From NCBI GenBank assembly GCA_030267965.1, contig BRYA01000648.1, positions 1 to 64,000 of the forward strand: a stretch of 64,000 nucleotides of DNA, given 5' to 3'. Origin of the DNA: Triparma columacea (taxonomy: Eukaryota > Sar > Bolidophyceae > Parmales > Triparmaceae). The translations under genes were made by a program, and so were the position numbers. Under the pieces are notes generated by a model. The model ran no database searches and was not told the origin of the DNA. It saw only the letters and a program-made list of their open reading frames with translations. Shown one piece after another: positions 53,915-63,548 of the stretch (position 1 is the stretch's first letter; the number at the start of each line of letters is the position of its first letter).

Positions 53915-56900
53915 TCAAACCAACGGGAGCTTTGTTGTGCTGCCGCTTCCTTGGATGCCAAGCCCCCCTTTGCCATCACCGACATCGCCCTTGGGGCTTT
54001 TACTTGCCTTCGGGCTCGTCACGTGTAGGCTGGAACCTCTGGACCGTCCAGCAATCCCCTTCTTCTGAATCTGCCTTCTGCTCTCTCTCCGGAGCGCCTC
54101 CACTACCTTTTCCCTGTTGGAGTCGGCCTCCACGGTGACCCCGCTCGACGTAACCTTCATCCAGTCCTTCGGCACGGCCTTGGGGGAGAAGCTTGTGTGC
54201 CTCTTGGCCTTGGGCGACATGCCGGCACCCGGCAGGATGGTGTCTGTGTCGGGATCAATGTTCATCTTGGCGAGGGTCCTCCTGACCTTGATTTCCTCGC
54301 TCACTGTATTATTGCCGTCTTTGTCGAGATCAATCCCCCCCCCCAAATCCTCCCCCCACACCCCGTCCTTAACAGGCATGTTGAAGCCCCCGCTGTGCAG
54401 GCCGGCGGGGCGGCCACGTGGGAGCAGGGCACCCTTGATGGAAGACTGCCGGCGACGCTCGCTCTCTAACTTGAGGAGCATGCTCGGCATGACGGACGAC
54501 CGGCGCTTTCCAAACAATTGGCCGGTCGGATCGTCCACGGGGCCGTAGTAGGAGACGCTCGAGTTCAAATTTACTGCCTTTCCCATGGGCCTATTGCAAG
54601 CCAGGCAGAGGTCCAGCTTGTGGTGAGAGACGGAGGGCTCGTCCGGATCCTTTTCACCCTTCTTGTCCACAATACCCTTCATCAGCTTTCTCTCCAAATT
54701 GCGACGCAATTTGTCCATGTCGGTAGCCTAGCGAGAGCGTAAAGCGAAGCGAGAGCGAGAGCGTAAAGCGACAAGCGAAGCGGGAGCAACGAGCGTAGCG
54801 TTAGTTGTCTTGTCGTTTTGCTGGAGCTCTGATTTCACAGCCATTCTCACCTGGCCGATCCTGAGCTTCTCCACCTCCTGCTCGAATTGCTTCACAAACT
54901 GTTGGAGTGACTGCAACGTGGCCGACGTCTCCTCCAACTCCTCCTTCTCAACTTTCTTGTTTACGTCATCGACGTTAGCCTTGGTCCTGAAGAGATTCTC
55001 AACGTTCCCGCTAGTCTCCTCGAGCTCCTTCTGCAGTTTCTCAACGAGCTCTTCATTGCCTGCCGCCTTTGCCTCAAGCTGCTTCATATAGATGTCCAAG
55101 AGTTTCTTGACGCTCTCCTGCAATTTCTCCTCGTCCACAGCATTGTCCATGTTGTCCATCATCTCGTGCACCTTGGCGCTCAAGTCAGCATTGTTGGAGG
55201 ACAAGTCGTTGATTTCCCCTGACACCTTCTTCATCTCGCCCTCTATCTTGGCCGCCTCCTCAGCAGCTAGAATAGAATCCGCTTCTATCTTGGCGAGAGC
55301 CTCGCTGCTCGCCTTGCCCATGATGTCTCCTTCCATTTTGCGGAGGGCTTCCTCCTGGTTGGAAAGCCCCGTCTGCATCGTCACGATAAGATTGACAGAC
55401 TGAGCAATGTTGGAGTCGAACTGGGCGACGGTGCCCCAGAGGGGGGAAACCTTCTCCTCGAATGCACGCAAAATATTCGTAAGGGCCGAGTGCGGTTCTC
55501 TCAACCCAGAGTAGTTCGAAGGATCTACCTTCATGTACATTTCCATGTTGGTGAGCATATCTCGGCCGGAGTTGGACACAGAGTCAAACGCGCCGATCTC
55601 CCGGCGGAGGTTGTAGACCTGATCAGAAGTGATCCCCCCCTCTTCCTGTCCTTTGAGAATTTCTGTTGCCAGGGCCTCACAGCGAGACACTGTATCCTGT
55701 ATCAACTGGCACTGTGCCTGCCCTTGCGTCAAGGTGATCTCAGCCATTGAGTCCTGGTAGTCGTAGAACTTCTTGCTCAACTTGTCGACTCCGTCTTGGA
55801 TCTTCTCTCCGGCAGCCTTCACTTTCTCGTCCATCTCCTCCACCATCTTCGTCTGGGTGGCCTCCATGTTTTTCAAGTCATCGGCAAGGTTCGAAAACCC
55901 ATCAACCTTGTCGCTGACAGCATTAATGGCCGCAGTTGTAGACTCGAAGCGCTGATTTGTTTTGTTGTTATCCTCTTCGTTCCTAGACCGCAAACTAGTA
56001 ATTTCCTCCCTCTGAGAGTTGATCAGCTTCTGCATTGTATCGAACTTGCCATTCATCTCGTAGAAAAGGTCTTCTGCTGACTTGAGTCTCTCCGCGATGG
56101 AGTATCCCTTCTTGGCACGCGATGTGAGGACGCCAACGAAGTTATTCTTCATTTTAATCTGCATAATAACCTTCTTGACAGCCCTTTGGAATCGTTTTCG
56201 GGCGGCAGGGTTCGGGATGCGAGTTTGCTGGGCGACGGGCGGGGTAAGAGGTCGAGGAGAAGGTTCGGGCGAGGGCTGGGGGGTAGGATCTTTCGGAGGA
56301 GGAGTCGCTACGGGCTCGGGGGAAGGAGCTGGCTCTGGGACAGAGGAAGGCGCTGGCTCAGGAGAGGGCGCTGGCTCAGGGGAAGGCGCTGGCTCAGGGG
56401 AAGGCGCTGGCTCAGGAGAAGGTGCTGGCTCAGGGGAAGGCGTTGCCTCAGGGACAGGCGAGGTCGACCGAACGGGCGAGGGCGATGGAACAGGCGAAGG
56501 TGATCTAACAGGCCCACTCAAAACAACGTCAGACTTCTCAAGGGCAGCTGTCGTCAACGCTTCCACCTCGGCAGGCCCCGTTTCGTTATCCGCATCCACA
56601 AATCCCTGTAGGTTCTGCGCAATGTTATCGACCTGGTAGTGAAGCGAAGCGAGCTTCGCTCCATTTGAGTGAATATTGTTCTCCTGCGCCTGCATTGCCT
56701 TAGAAATATCATCAAATCGTTCTTCGTAGCGATCGATCTTCCCCTGTTGCGACCGAACGACAAGCAAAAGGGATTGAACGAGTTCCTTGAGATCCTTCCC
56801 ATCCTGGTGAGAGTAGTGTGTGAGAGTTAGTTGGGCTACAGGTGTTGATTACATTTCACAACCAAGTGAGTTCACCACCTGCGAGATTGATGTGCAATAC

Positions 56901-57057
56901 TCACATACACATTCAATGACACCGAAAGCGGACCGTCCGAAAGATTGAAGCATGAGATCCTCTGCTCTTTATTCCTGTCCGAAATCTCTGTTAGGGTATC
57001 TGTTTTGCTTACAGCCTCGGAAACCCCCTCAGGGAGGGTTTGGGGCGAGTTCGACAT
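53915..57057 (-). CDS. QRICH2/DUF4795-like flagellar coiled-coil protein
   Basis: Exons 57057-56905, 56803-54851 and 54727-53915 are all phase 0 (972 aa). After a short N-terminal domain and a coiled coil there is an (APSPEP)n linker. Then come about 430 residues of nearly continuous coiled coil, and a C-terminal segment with LDLCLACNRPMG. Family knowledge: QRICH2-type DUF4795 proteins combine such coiled coils with a CLSCDRP-like motif near the C-terminus and belong to sperm flagella/axonemes. The tail (about 230 residues) is Ser/Lys/Gly-rich and probably disordered. The second intron is packed with CGCTTCGCTC-like strings. The gene is head-to-head with the sulfotransferase gene across only 95 bp. 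Confidence 0.62.
56300..56480. repeat. 18-bp tandem repeat encoding Ala-Pro-Ser-Pro-Glu-Pro
   Basis: GCTGGCTCAGGGGAAGGC and close variants repeat about eight times on the plus strand. They encode APSPEP units on the minus strand in the linker of the QRICH2-like protein. Confidence 0.85.
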
Positions 57058-57152
57058 CTACACCACTACTATCCGCGGTAAGTTTCGCAGAATTTCCTTC
57101 TCAGAAGTGTGCTTAATCAGAACCTTGAGATTTGGGCTAATAATTCCTGTTT

Positions 57153-58648
57153 ATGGGATCTGATAATTCAGGAAGCCGCCCTCGCGGTCCACTTTTACGA
57201 TCGTCCGCGTTTACCATAAGTATCGCACTCATGATTGTTTTTTGCTTCGTTCTTCTCCAGACTGCAACAAATTTGGCAAGAAACCCTCACGGGAGTCCTG
57301 GGGAGAGAGGGGTTGATCATAGTACACAGTTCCAGACGGACGCGCAGGAAATAGAGAGCCTCAACAATTTAAAATCCAAGCTAAAAGCCAACATCGAGGC
57401 AATGTCCAATGAGAAGAATAGAATTTATGGGGAGATTATACAGGAGGAGCGGGCAAGGGGGGGGGGGGGGAGGGGCAACAACGACGGCGTCGGAGGGGTC
57501 AACCCGACAGAGGGAAGGGGCAACAACGATGGCGTCGGAGGGGTGAAGAATGACTCAGGCCAGAATGTTTACTATGCCTCGAGCGTGGACAACCCGGCAA
57601 CCAGCGCTCAGCCCAACATCGCGCACTTTCCGTGCCCTTTGAGGGACGACCCAGACCCTGAGAAGTGTCGACTGGAGTGCGAGGACGCCGATTGTAGCAG
57701 GGCCGAGAGGATTTGCTCCAACTACATTGAGTGCAGCCACGTTGTTTACGACGGAGAGAAGGGGGAGGACTTGAAAGGGAAGTTCGCGACGTTGATGCAC
57801 GAGGTTAAGGAAGAGGGCTTGAGTGGGAGCGAAGCAGCTCACGAAAAGTGGGGGTCAAAGTTTACCAAGGACGAGAAGCCCAGGACCTACGTGATTATAA
57901 GCTACGGAGGTTCTGGCTCCAAGATGCTTTCAGGCTGGATCTCGGACCTTCCAAAGTCGTCAGTCGTGAATGTGAAGCACATGCATGACCCCAACCCCCC
58001 CGACGTACTCAGGGAGTTTAACAGGCCCCTCAGGGAGGCTACGCACCAGGGGGATTACAGGTAAGGGGAAGGCAAAATTGTCCCATTTTAGAGGCACATG
58101 TCATGCTCACCACTCCCACTCGTCGCAGGAATAGGCACATCCCCGGGGGGATGTTCCCTCGGGACACATCACTTATCCCTGAGGCGAACTACGACAACTA
58201 CAGATACATTTACATATTCAAGGACCCAGTTGAGGGGTTGGTCTCACGATACGGTCATGGTCACTGCCTTCACGTGGGGGGGGACTGCGGCAACGAGGGT
58301 ACATTCCCTAAACTGGCCGAGTATGCCAAGGGGGGCAAGGACTTCTTCAAGATAAGTGACTTCTTCGAGCACTGGACGACGGAGGGATACGGGGGTAGGA
58401 CTTACCCAGTGATTGCGGTGAACTACCACAAGATATGGGACAATGTCCCCGCGGTCGTGGAGGCGCTTGGGCTTCCAGAGCAGCACGCGTCGTCCTTCCC
58501 AAAGAGGACAGAGACGGTGAGGAACAACAAGACGGGCGCAAAGGAGGGGCACATGAACCACAGCGAGGAGGCAAGGGACGGGCTGAGGGACATTTACAAG
58601 GGCGTACTAAGCAAGATAAGGGCCATGCCGGCGATTAAGGTTGTATGA
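57153..58648 (+). CDS. Type II membrane sulfotransferase-like protein
   Basis: Exons 57153-58060 and 58129-58648 give 475 aa. A single N-terminal helix (FTISIALMIVFCFVLLQTAT) makes it type II. Then a stem with a coiled coil and a duplicated RGNNDGVGGV block. The catalytic domain starts with TYVIISYGGSGSKMLSGWIS, in which YGGSGSK is the 5'-phosphosulfate P-loop, and continues with YIYIFKDPVEGLVSRYGHGH, the 3'-phosphate motif (R/KDPxxxxxSRY). It probably transfers sulfate from PAPS to a glycan or protein in the Golgi. A Cys-rich stretch (CPLRDDPDPEKCRLECEDAD) precedes the domain. Confidence 0.75.
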
Positions 58649-59081
58649 ACGGGAAATACATGGAGAGGCGAGCAGCGTTTGTACAAGAACACTTCTGTAT
58701 TTAATAATTTTACGTGGGGGGCTGGGGAGGGGAAATGGGAGGGAGACCAGATAATGGTGTCCCCCTCGGCGCGAACCTCAGCGACATAAAATTCTGGCCG
58801 CATCCAACGCTGGCATCAAATTGTTGTTGGATTGTGTTGGGGTTTAGGAACTGTTTCATGGTTCCAATTAAGGGTCACCAGCGACTGGTCTTACTTCTTC
58901 CGTCGCGTTGCCCCATCATTACGAGTGTTTACAACATTCATCTCATCATAATCCCTCTCAAACTGAAGGGCTCTACATCTATTTCCCGTTTCATTCATTC
59001 ATACCCTTTCCTTTTCTATCGTCTGCCCCCTCCTCCCCCCCCCCTCCGCGCCCTCTTGGGCAAGCGACACGGCGACAAAAA
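58649..59081. other. Intergenic stretch, nothing recognised
   Basis: About 430 bp between two convergent genes. It contains C-rich and T-rich tracts near 59020-59045. No ORF with coding-like composition, RNA gene or repeat is seen. Confidence 0.5.
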
Positions 59082-59599
59082 TCACCAAGGCCTGTCCTTA
59101 AGCATGGTGGGGACGACCTCGACGTCATCCTCAGCGGCCCTCCTGGCCTTCAAGAGCTTGCGAACGGGGCTCTCGGCGGGGACGTTTTTGCGAGCAACCT
59201 GGGCGTCGAGGAGGGCGCGGTACTCGAGCTGGGCGTTTTTCTTCTTGGAGGACTCCATGGTCTTGTACCTGTGGTGGAAAGGGGGGGGAATAAAGTTTTT
59301 CACAATGAGGGTTTGAATATCGAGGGGGGAGGGGGGGGAGGTGGAAGGCAAGACAGGGGTAGACTACTCACTCAGACTCGCTCATGGGTTTATCACCGGA
59401 CATATCCTCGTTCTCCTTCTCGGCAGCCTTGCCAGCTATCTGCATGTTGAGGGAAGCAGCATACTCTGCGGCCTTGGCACGCTTGAGTGCCTTCTGATCA
59501 GCTGGGTTGAGCTCGTTTTGACCTAAAGGGGGGAAAGTGAGTGTCAGATATAGAGAATAAGGTCCGGTGAGGGGATATACAGAGTATCGTACCAAACAT
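59082..59599 (-). CDS. Small charged helical protein with a 7-nt first coding exon
   Basis: Proposed exons are 59599-59593 (ATGTTTG), 59522-59372 and 59268-59082, 114 aa with phases 1 and 2 that agree. The protein begins MFGQNELNPADQKALKRAKA and is almost wholly helical and charged: EYAASLNMQIAGKAAEKENE, KNAQLEYRALLDAQVARKN, LLKARRAAEDDVEVVP. No family is recognised. The middle exon has no in-frame upstream ATG, so the tiny first exon, or an unseen alternative, is required. It is head-to-head with the WD-repeat gene, 266 bp apart. Confidence 0.6.
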
Positions 59600-59865
59600 A
59601 TTGAGAATTAAGGGTTTTGATTTTGAAGTTTGGAGGAGTCCGAGAAACAGCATTTCATCCAGGCATGGCCATCGAACCATCGACCAAAGAAATCAGAAAC
59701 CACATTGAAGGGACAAGAAATTAGAACCAACGAAACAGCCATTACAACCCCCCCCCGAGATATAAATACAAATAACTACCTAAAACTCATCGCTCAGTTA
59801 AATAAGTCTCTCCATCTTCCTTCACCTACCTCCAAATTCCCGGTCAAAGTTCGCTCTCAGAATCC

Positions 59866-60891
59866 ATGACTACCTCCCTCCTCTACACTTGTCCCGGTAC
59901 CTCAAATCCCGTAACATTGATAACCCTTCCCCCCACCCCTTCAACCCTCCAGCGTCTCCCCGGTATATCTCTCCCCGGTACGTCCTTCCTCTCTGGTTCC
60001 TCGTCTCTCGCTGTAACTGTTAGTGGAAGGGAGGTTAAGCTAACGAACCTAAGCACAATGAGGAGCATATGCAGCGTCGGGTTCGGTACGACGTGTGCAA
60101 AAGCACTAGTAACAGACGAGTCAGTGTTCGTTGAGGAGGGTGGAAACCTACACTGTCTAACTCTCAGTCCACTTAACTCTATATGGACAAGCCCAATGGA
60201 GGGTGGTGCGGCATGGGACGTTGGTGGTGGTTATGCCGCCGTGGAGGTAATGGGTGTTGATTCTACCATAGGTTTCATCAAGGTTCTTGACGTGTCCGGA
60301 GGGGGGAAGACACTTAACGAGAGGAAGGTACACTCACGGAAGGTCGCTTGCTGCAAGGTTAACGTGGGGGGGAGGGGAGGGACGACCCTGGTGAGCGCGG
60401 GACTACCTTGTAACAGCGTTAAGGTTACGAGCCTACCGGGGCTGGATCCGATGCATGTGCTTTACAGGGGGGCGACGATGAAACAGGTTACTGAATTGGC
60501 TGTGTTCGGGAACCTGGTGGCGGCGGCGGGGACGGAGACTATACACGTTTGGAACTTGGAGGACGACGAGAGCGGGGGGGGGGAGGGGGGGAAGGGTAAG
60601 GGGGGCCAGGGGGGGGAGGGGGGGAGGGAAAAGAAGAGGAACTCCTTCGGGCTCAAGCAGGGGCTGGAGGCAATGGGGGCGACCAGCTCGCTGATTAAGG
60701 GATTGAGGAGCTTCTACAAGGTACCGACGCCGGAGAGTGTGGAGTCGGTGCATTTGTGCCAGAGCAACAGGGCGCAGGTTGATGAGGAGGGGAGGATCGT
60801 CTTTCAGGTTGTTGTGATTGGGGGGGGGAGGATCAGGGGGTGGGAGTGGGACGGGAAGAGCGGGAGGGGGGTGCTGGAGGAGGTCCTATAG
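59866..60891 (+). CDS. PROPPIN-like WD-repeat protein
   Basis: Single exon, 341 aa. WD-type blades are recognisable: FLSGSSSLAVTVSGREVKLT, RKVACCKVNVGG, GTTLVSAGLPCNSVKVTSLP, FGNLVAAAGTETIHVWNLED, and a final IVFQVVVIGGGRIRGWEWDG. The order LYRGAT ... ETIHVWNL followed by a Gly-rich loop and SSLIKGLRSFYKVPTPES resembles PROPPINs (WIPI/Atg18). In those proteins an L/FRRG motif and a loop in blade 6 bind PI3P. Here the motif position reads LYRG, so one arginine is missing. Autophagy-related phosphoinositide binding is therefore only tentative. The sense strand goes from C-rich to strongly G-rich. Confidence 0.5.
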   Translation: MTTSLLYTCPGTSNPVTLITLPPTPSTLQRLPGISLPGTSFLSGSSSLAVTVSGREVKLTNLSTMRSICSVGFGTTCAKALVTDESVFVEEGGNLHCLTLSPLNSIWTSPMEGGAAWDVGGGYAAVEVMGVDSTIGFIKVLDVSGGGKTLNERKVHSRKVACCKVNVGGRGGTTLVSAGLPCNSVKVTSLPGLDPMHVLYRGATMKQVTELAVFGNLVAAAGTETIHVWNLEDDESGGGEGGKGKGGQGGEGGREKKRNSFGLKQGLEAMGATSSLIKGLRSFYKVPTPESVESVHLCQSNRAQVDEEGRIVFQVVVIGGGRIRGWEWDGKSGRGVLEEVL

Positions 60892-60997
60892 GGCAGAGTG
60901 GCGACCCGTGGAAGTTGGGCCTGGGCTGCTGGTGAACGAAAAGTTTGGTTAATCCGAAGTTAACATTTTTGCGAAAAAGACAAAGAAACACTCAAGG

Positions 60998-62340
60998 TTA
61001 GACCGCTCTCTCGTCCCCTTTCTTCTTCACCCTCTCCGTCGCCAGCATTCCGCACGCCGAGTTATCCTCTTCTCCTCTAGATTTCCTCACTGCCACGAAG
61101 CATCCTTTATCCTTAAGTCTCTTTGTGAATCTCCTCACGTCCTCCTCATCCGGTGGTACAAGTCCCCCAAACCCGATATCGTTGTACGGTATAATATCGA
61201 TAACAACCTTCTTCGCGACCTCTACGATGGGTTTAATAAACTCCGCGAGTTCGTCCGCGTCATTATCCCCATCGTTCACACCCTTCAGTAGCGTGCACGC
61301 TATCATTATCGCCCTCGTTCGCACGCTCTCCCTGCTCTTAAGAGCCTCGACAAGCCCGTCCCTTAGCTCGACCGTTGTGTGCTTAGTGCTTGGTACGAGT
61401 AGACGACGAACAGGGTCGATGGGTGAGTGTAGACTCCACGCTAGTGAGCATGGTAGGGATGCTAATTCCATGAAGGAGGAGGGGGAGGGACCGACGGTTG
61501 AGATGGTCACTTTAGAAGCGGAGAAACCCATCCTAGAAGGGTCGGATAGAGCGAGGGAGGCATCAGATACACCTTGTAGGTTCATGCCTGCGTCACCCAT
61601 ACCCATGAATACTACGTTCCTGCAAGGGGACATACCGGTTGAGGAGGCGATTGCGATTGACTGGATTACTTGGGTGATTATCTCGGAACCGGTTAGGGAA
61701 CGGATTATACCCATCTTTGCTGTGGCGCAGAAACGGCATCCGCGATCACAACCGACTTGGGTGGAAACGCACACCGTTGTACGGCTTGGGGAGGGAGAGG
61801 AGGGGGTGGGATAAGTTAGAGGAGAGGGGTGTGTGTGGTGCGTTTGGTGCCGTGTGGTGCGCGAGCGCGTGCCTTAATGCTCGTTCGTACATCATAGGTC
61901 CCTCCCTCCCCCCCTCCTACTCACTCGTGTTTCGCGCTCGGTATAAGGACCGTCTCCACCTTATTCCCGTCCCCCAATTCCGTCAGGAACTTAGTAGTCC
62001 CGCAGCTGCTCTCAGTAACAACCTCAGGACTTACGGGTACTATCCTATCAGACCCACCTATTAACTGTCTCAAGTGAGTGCGAGCGCGGAGGGAGAGGAC
62101 GAAATCGTTGGAGGGATCGAGAGGGACATGGAGAGGATCGAGACCTTTACGGAGTGAGAGCCAGACTGATTTAGCCTTCCCTAAACCCCCCATTTGATCA
62201 GCGAGGGAGGGGAGAGGGAGGGTTAAAGGAGAGATTGGAAGGGTTGAAGGTGAAGGGAGAGTTGAGGGGGAGGTGTAATGGAGGATTAAGATGAGGATAA
62301 GGAGAGGTATGGGTGAAGGTATGGGTGAAGGCATAGTCAT
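60998..62340 (-). CDS. rlmN: RlmN-type radical SAM RNA methyltransferase, probably organellar
   Basis: Exons 62340-61925 and 61784-60998 give 400 aa. The radical SAM cluster CDRGCRFC (C-x3-C-x2-C) follows TVCVSTQVG, as in RlmN. NVVFMGMGDAGMNLQGV, ISTVGPSPSSFMEL, LAWSLHSPIDPVRRLLVPST, IPYNDIGF and the C-terminal NSACGML, containing the methyl-carrying cysteine, complete the family. The enzyme methylates C2 of A2503 in 23S rRNA (and A37 of some tRNAs). The N-terminus has a hydrophobic stretch (PLLILILILHY) followed by a Ser/Thr/Pro-rich region. This fits a plastid bipartite presequence and points to the plastid ribosome. The intron is 140 nt. Confidence 0.87.
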
Positions 62341-62606
62341 AGAGAATGGACGATGTCAGGTCGGGAAGTGAAGGTGAAGTGAAAAGTTGGAAGGAAGGTG
62401 ATTTTGGAGGTGCTGTTTTGATTTGAAGAGGTAGGTTGGGATTTATATTTGGATGGTATGATTTTAACGCGCAAGAAAAGTCTCTCAGGAGATAATTTGC
62501 TTCTAAAATTTGGACCAAAGAATGGAAGATTAATTGGGAGATGGGATTCATCATTTAAGTGACGAAGAAGTGAAAGAAAACGACGATTGATTCAACAACA
62601 ACAAGA

Positions 62607-63548
62607 TTACAGAAACTCCAGAATGACTCTCCACAAAACTTTCGGGATCTTGTGACGTGCCTCAGTTGCCTTCAGCGGTGCTTCAACTCCGTCCATTTTC
62701 TTCTCCTTCAGGCTATCTGGTCCGCTGGGTTGGTTCTCCACGTGATCCCAGCTTCCCTTGAGGCACAGAAGAGCGTTGACGCGTTCCATCACAGCGATAT
62801 TGCGGTGCCACCTGTAATGGAGGAGGTCCGAGACAGTTGACATGTTTTTATCAGCAGCGGCGGTGATTAGGGCAGTGCAGTTCAAAAAGCAATCTTCACC
62901 GATGGTGACAGCGGGAGATAGAATGAGTTTCGTCAGAGCGGAGCAATCCCTGAAGGCGGCACGGCCAATCTCCGTCACTGAGTCCGGGATGGTGATGGCC
63001 GTGAGGGAGGAGCATCCAGAGAAGAAGAAATTGCCAATCGTCGTCACTGAGTCCGGGATGGTGATGGCCGTGAGGGAGGAGCATCCGAATAAGGCGGATT
63101 TGCCAATCGTTGTCACTCCGTCCGGGATGGTAATGGCCGTGAGGGAGGAGCATCCCCAGAAGGCGCGTTCGCCAATCGTCGTCAACGAGTCCGGGATGGT
63201 CATGGCCGTGAGGGAGGAGCAATCCGCGAAGGCTTCATCGCCAATTGTTGTCACTCCGTCCGGGATTGTGATGGCCTTGAGGGAGGAGCATTCAGAGAAG
63301 GCCCGTTGGCCAATTGTCGTCACTCCGTCTGGGATGGTGATGGCCGTGAGGGAGGAGCAATCGTAGAAGGCTTCAAAGCTAATCGACGTCACTCCTTGTT
63401 CAAAAGTCACTTCTGTGAGTTCACGATTGCCTCTGAAGCTCTCTGTTCCGGAGTATACAACTGTTTTGGGAAGGGAAGAGTCTCCATCATCTGGGTCGTC
63501 GTAGTCATCACTATAGTCACCGCCATAAGCAAAGTTAAAATTACTCAT
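62607..63548 (-). CDS. BspA-type leucine-rich repeat (LRR_5) protein
   Basis: Single exon, 313 aa. After an acidic N-terminus, eight or more 23-residue repeats read CSSLTAITIPDGVTTIG..AF.G, the treponemal BspA/LRR_5 type. The C-terminal 90 residues are helical and non-repetitive (LLHYRWHRNIAVMERVNALL). No signal peptide or membrane segment is evident, so it is probably intracellular. Such proteins form large families in several protists; the function is unknown, with protein binding inferred from the solenoid. The repeat DNA is highly uniform. Confidence 0.85.
   Translation of the reverse strand: MSNFNFAYGGDYSDDYDDPDDGDSSLPKTVVYSGTESFRGNRELTEVTFEQGVTSISFEAFYDCSSLTAITIPDGVTTIGQRAFSECSSLKAITIPDGVTTIGDEAFADCSSLTAMTIPDSLTTIGERAFWGCSSLTAITIPDGVTTIGKSALFGCSSLTAITIPDSVTTIGNFFFSGCSSLTAITIPDSVTEIGRAAFRDCSALTKLILSPAVTIGEDCFLNCTALITAAADKNMSTVSDLLHYRWHRNIAVMERVNALLCLKGSWDHVENQPSGPDSLKEKKMDGVEAPLKATEARHKIPKVLWRVILEFL
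62968..63405. repeat. 69-bp tandem repeat encoding LRR units
   Basis: GTGATGGCCGTGAGGGAGGA, or a one- or two-base variant of it, recurs every 69 bp from about 62992 to 63354 on the plus strand. High identity at synonymous sites implies recent expansion or gene conversion. Confidence 0.85.
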
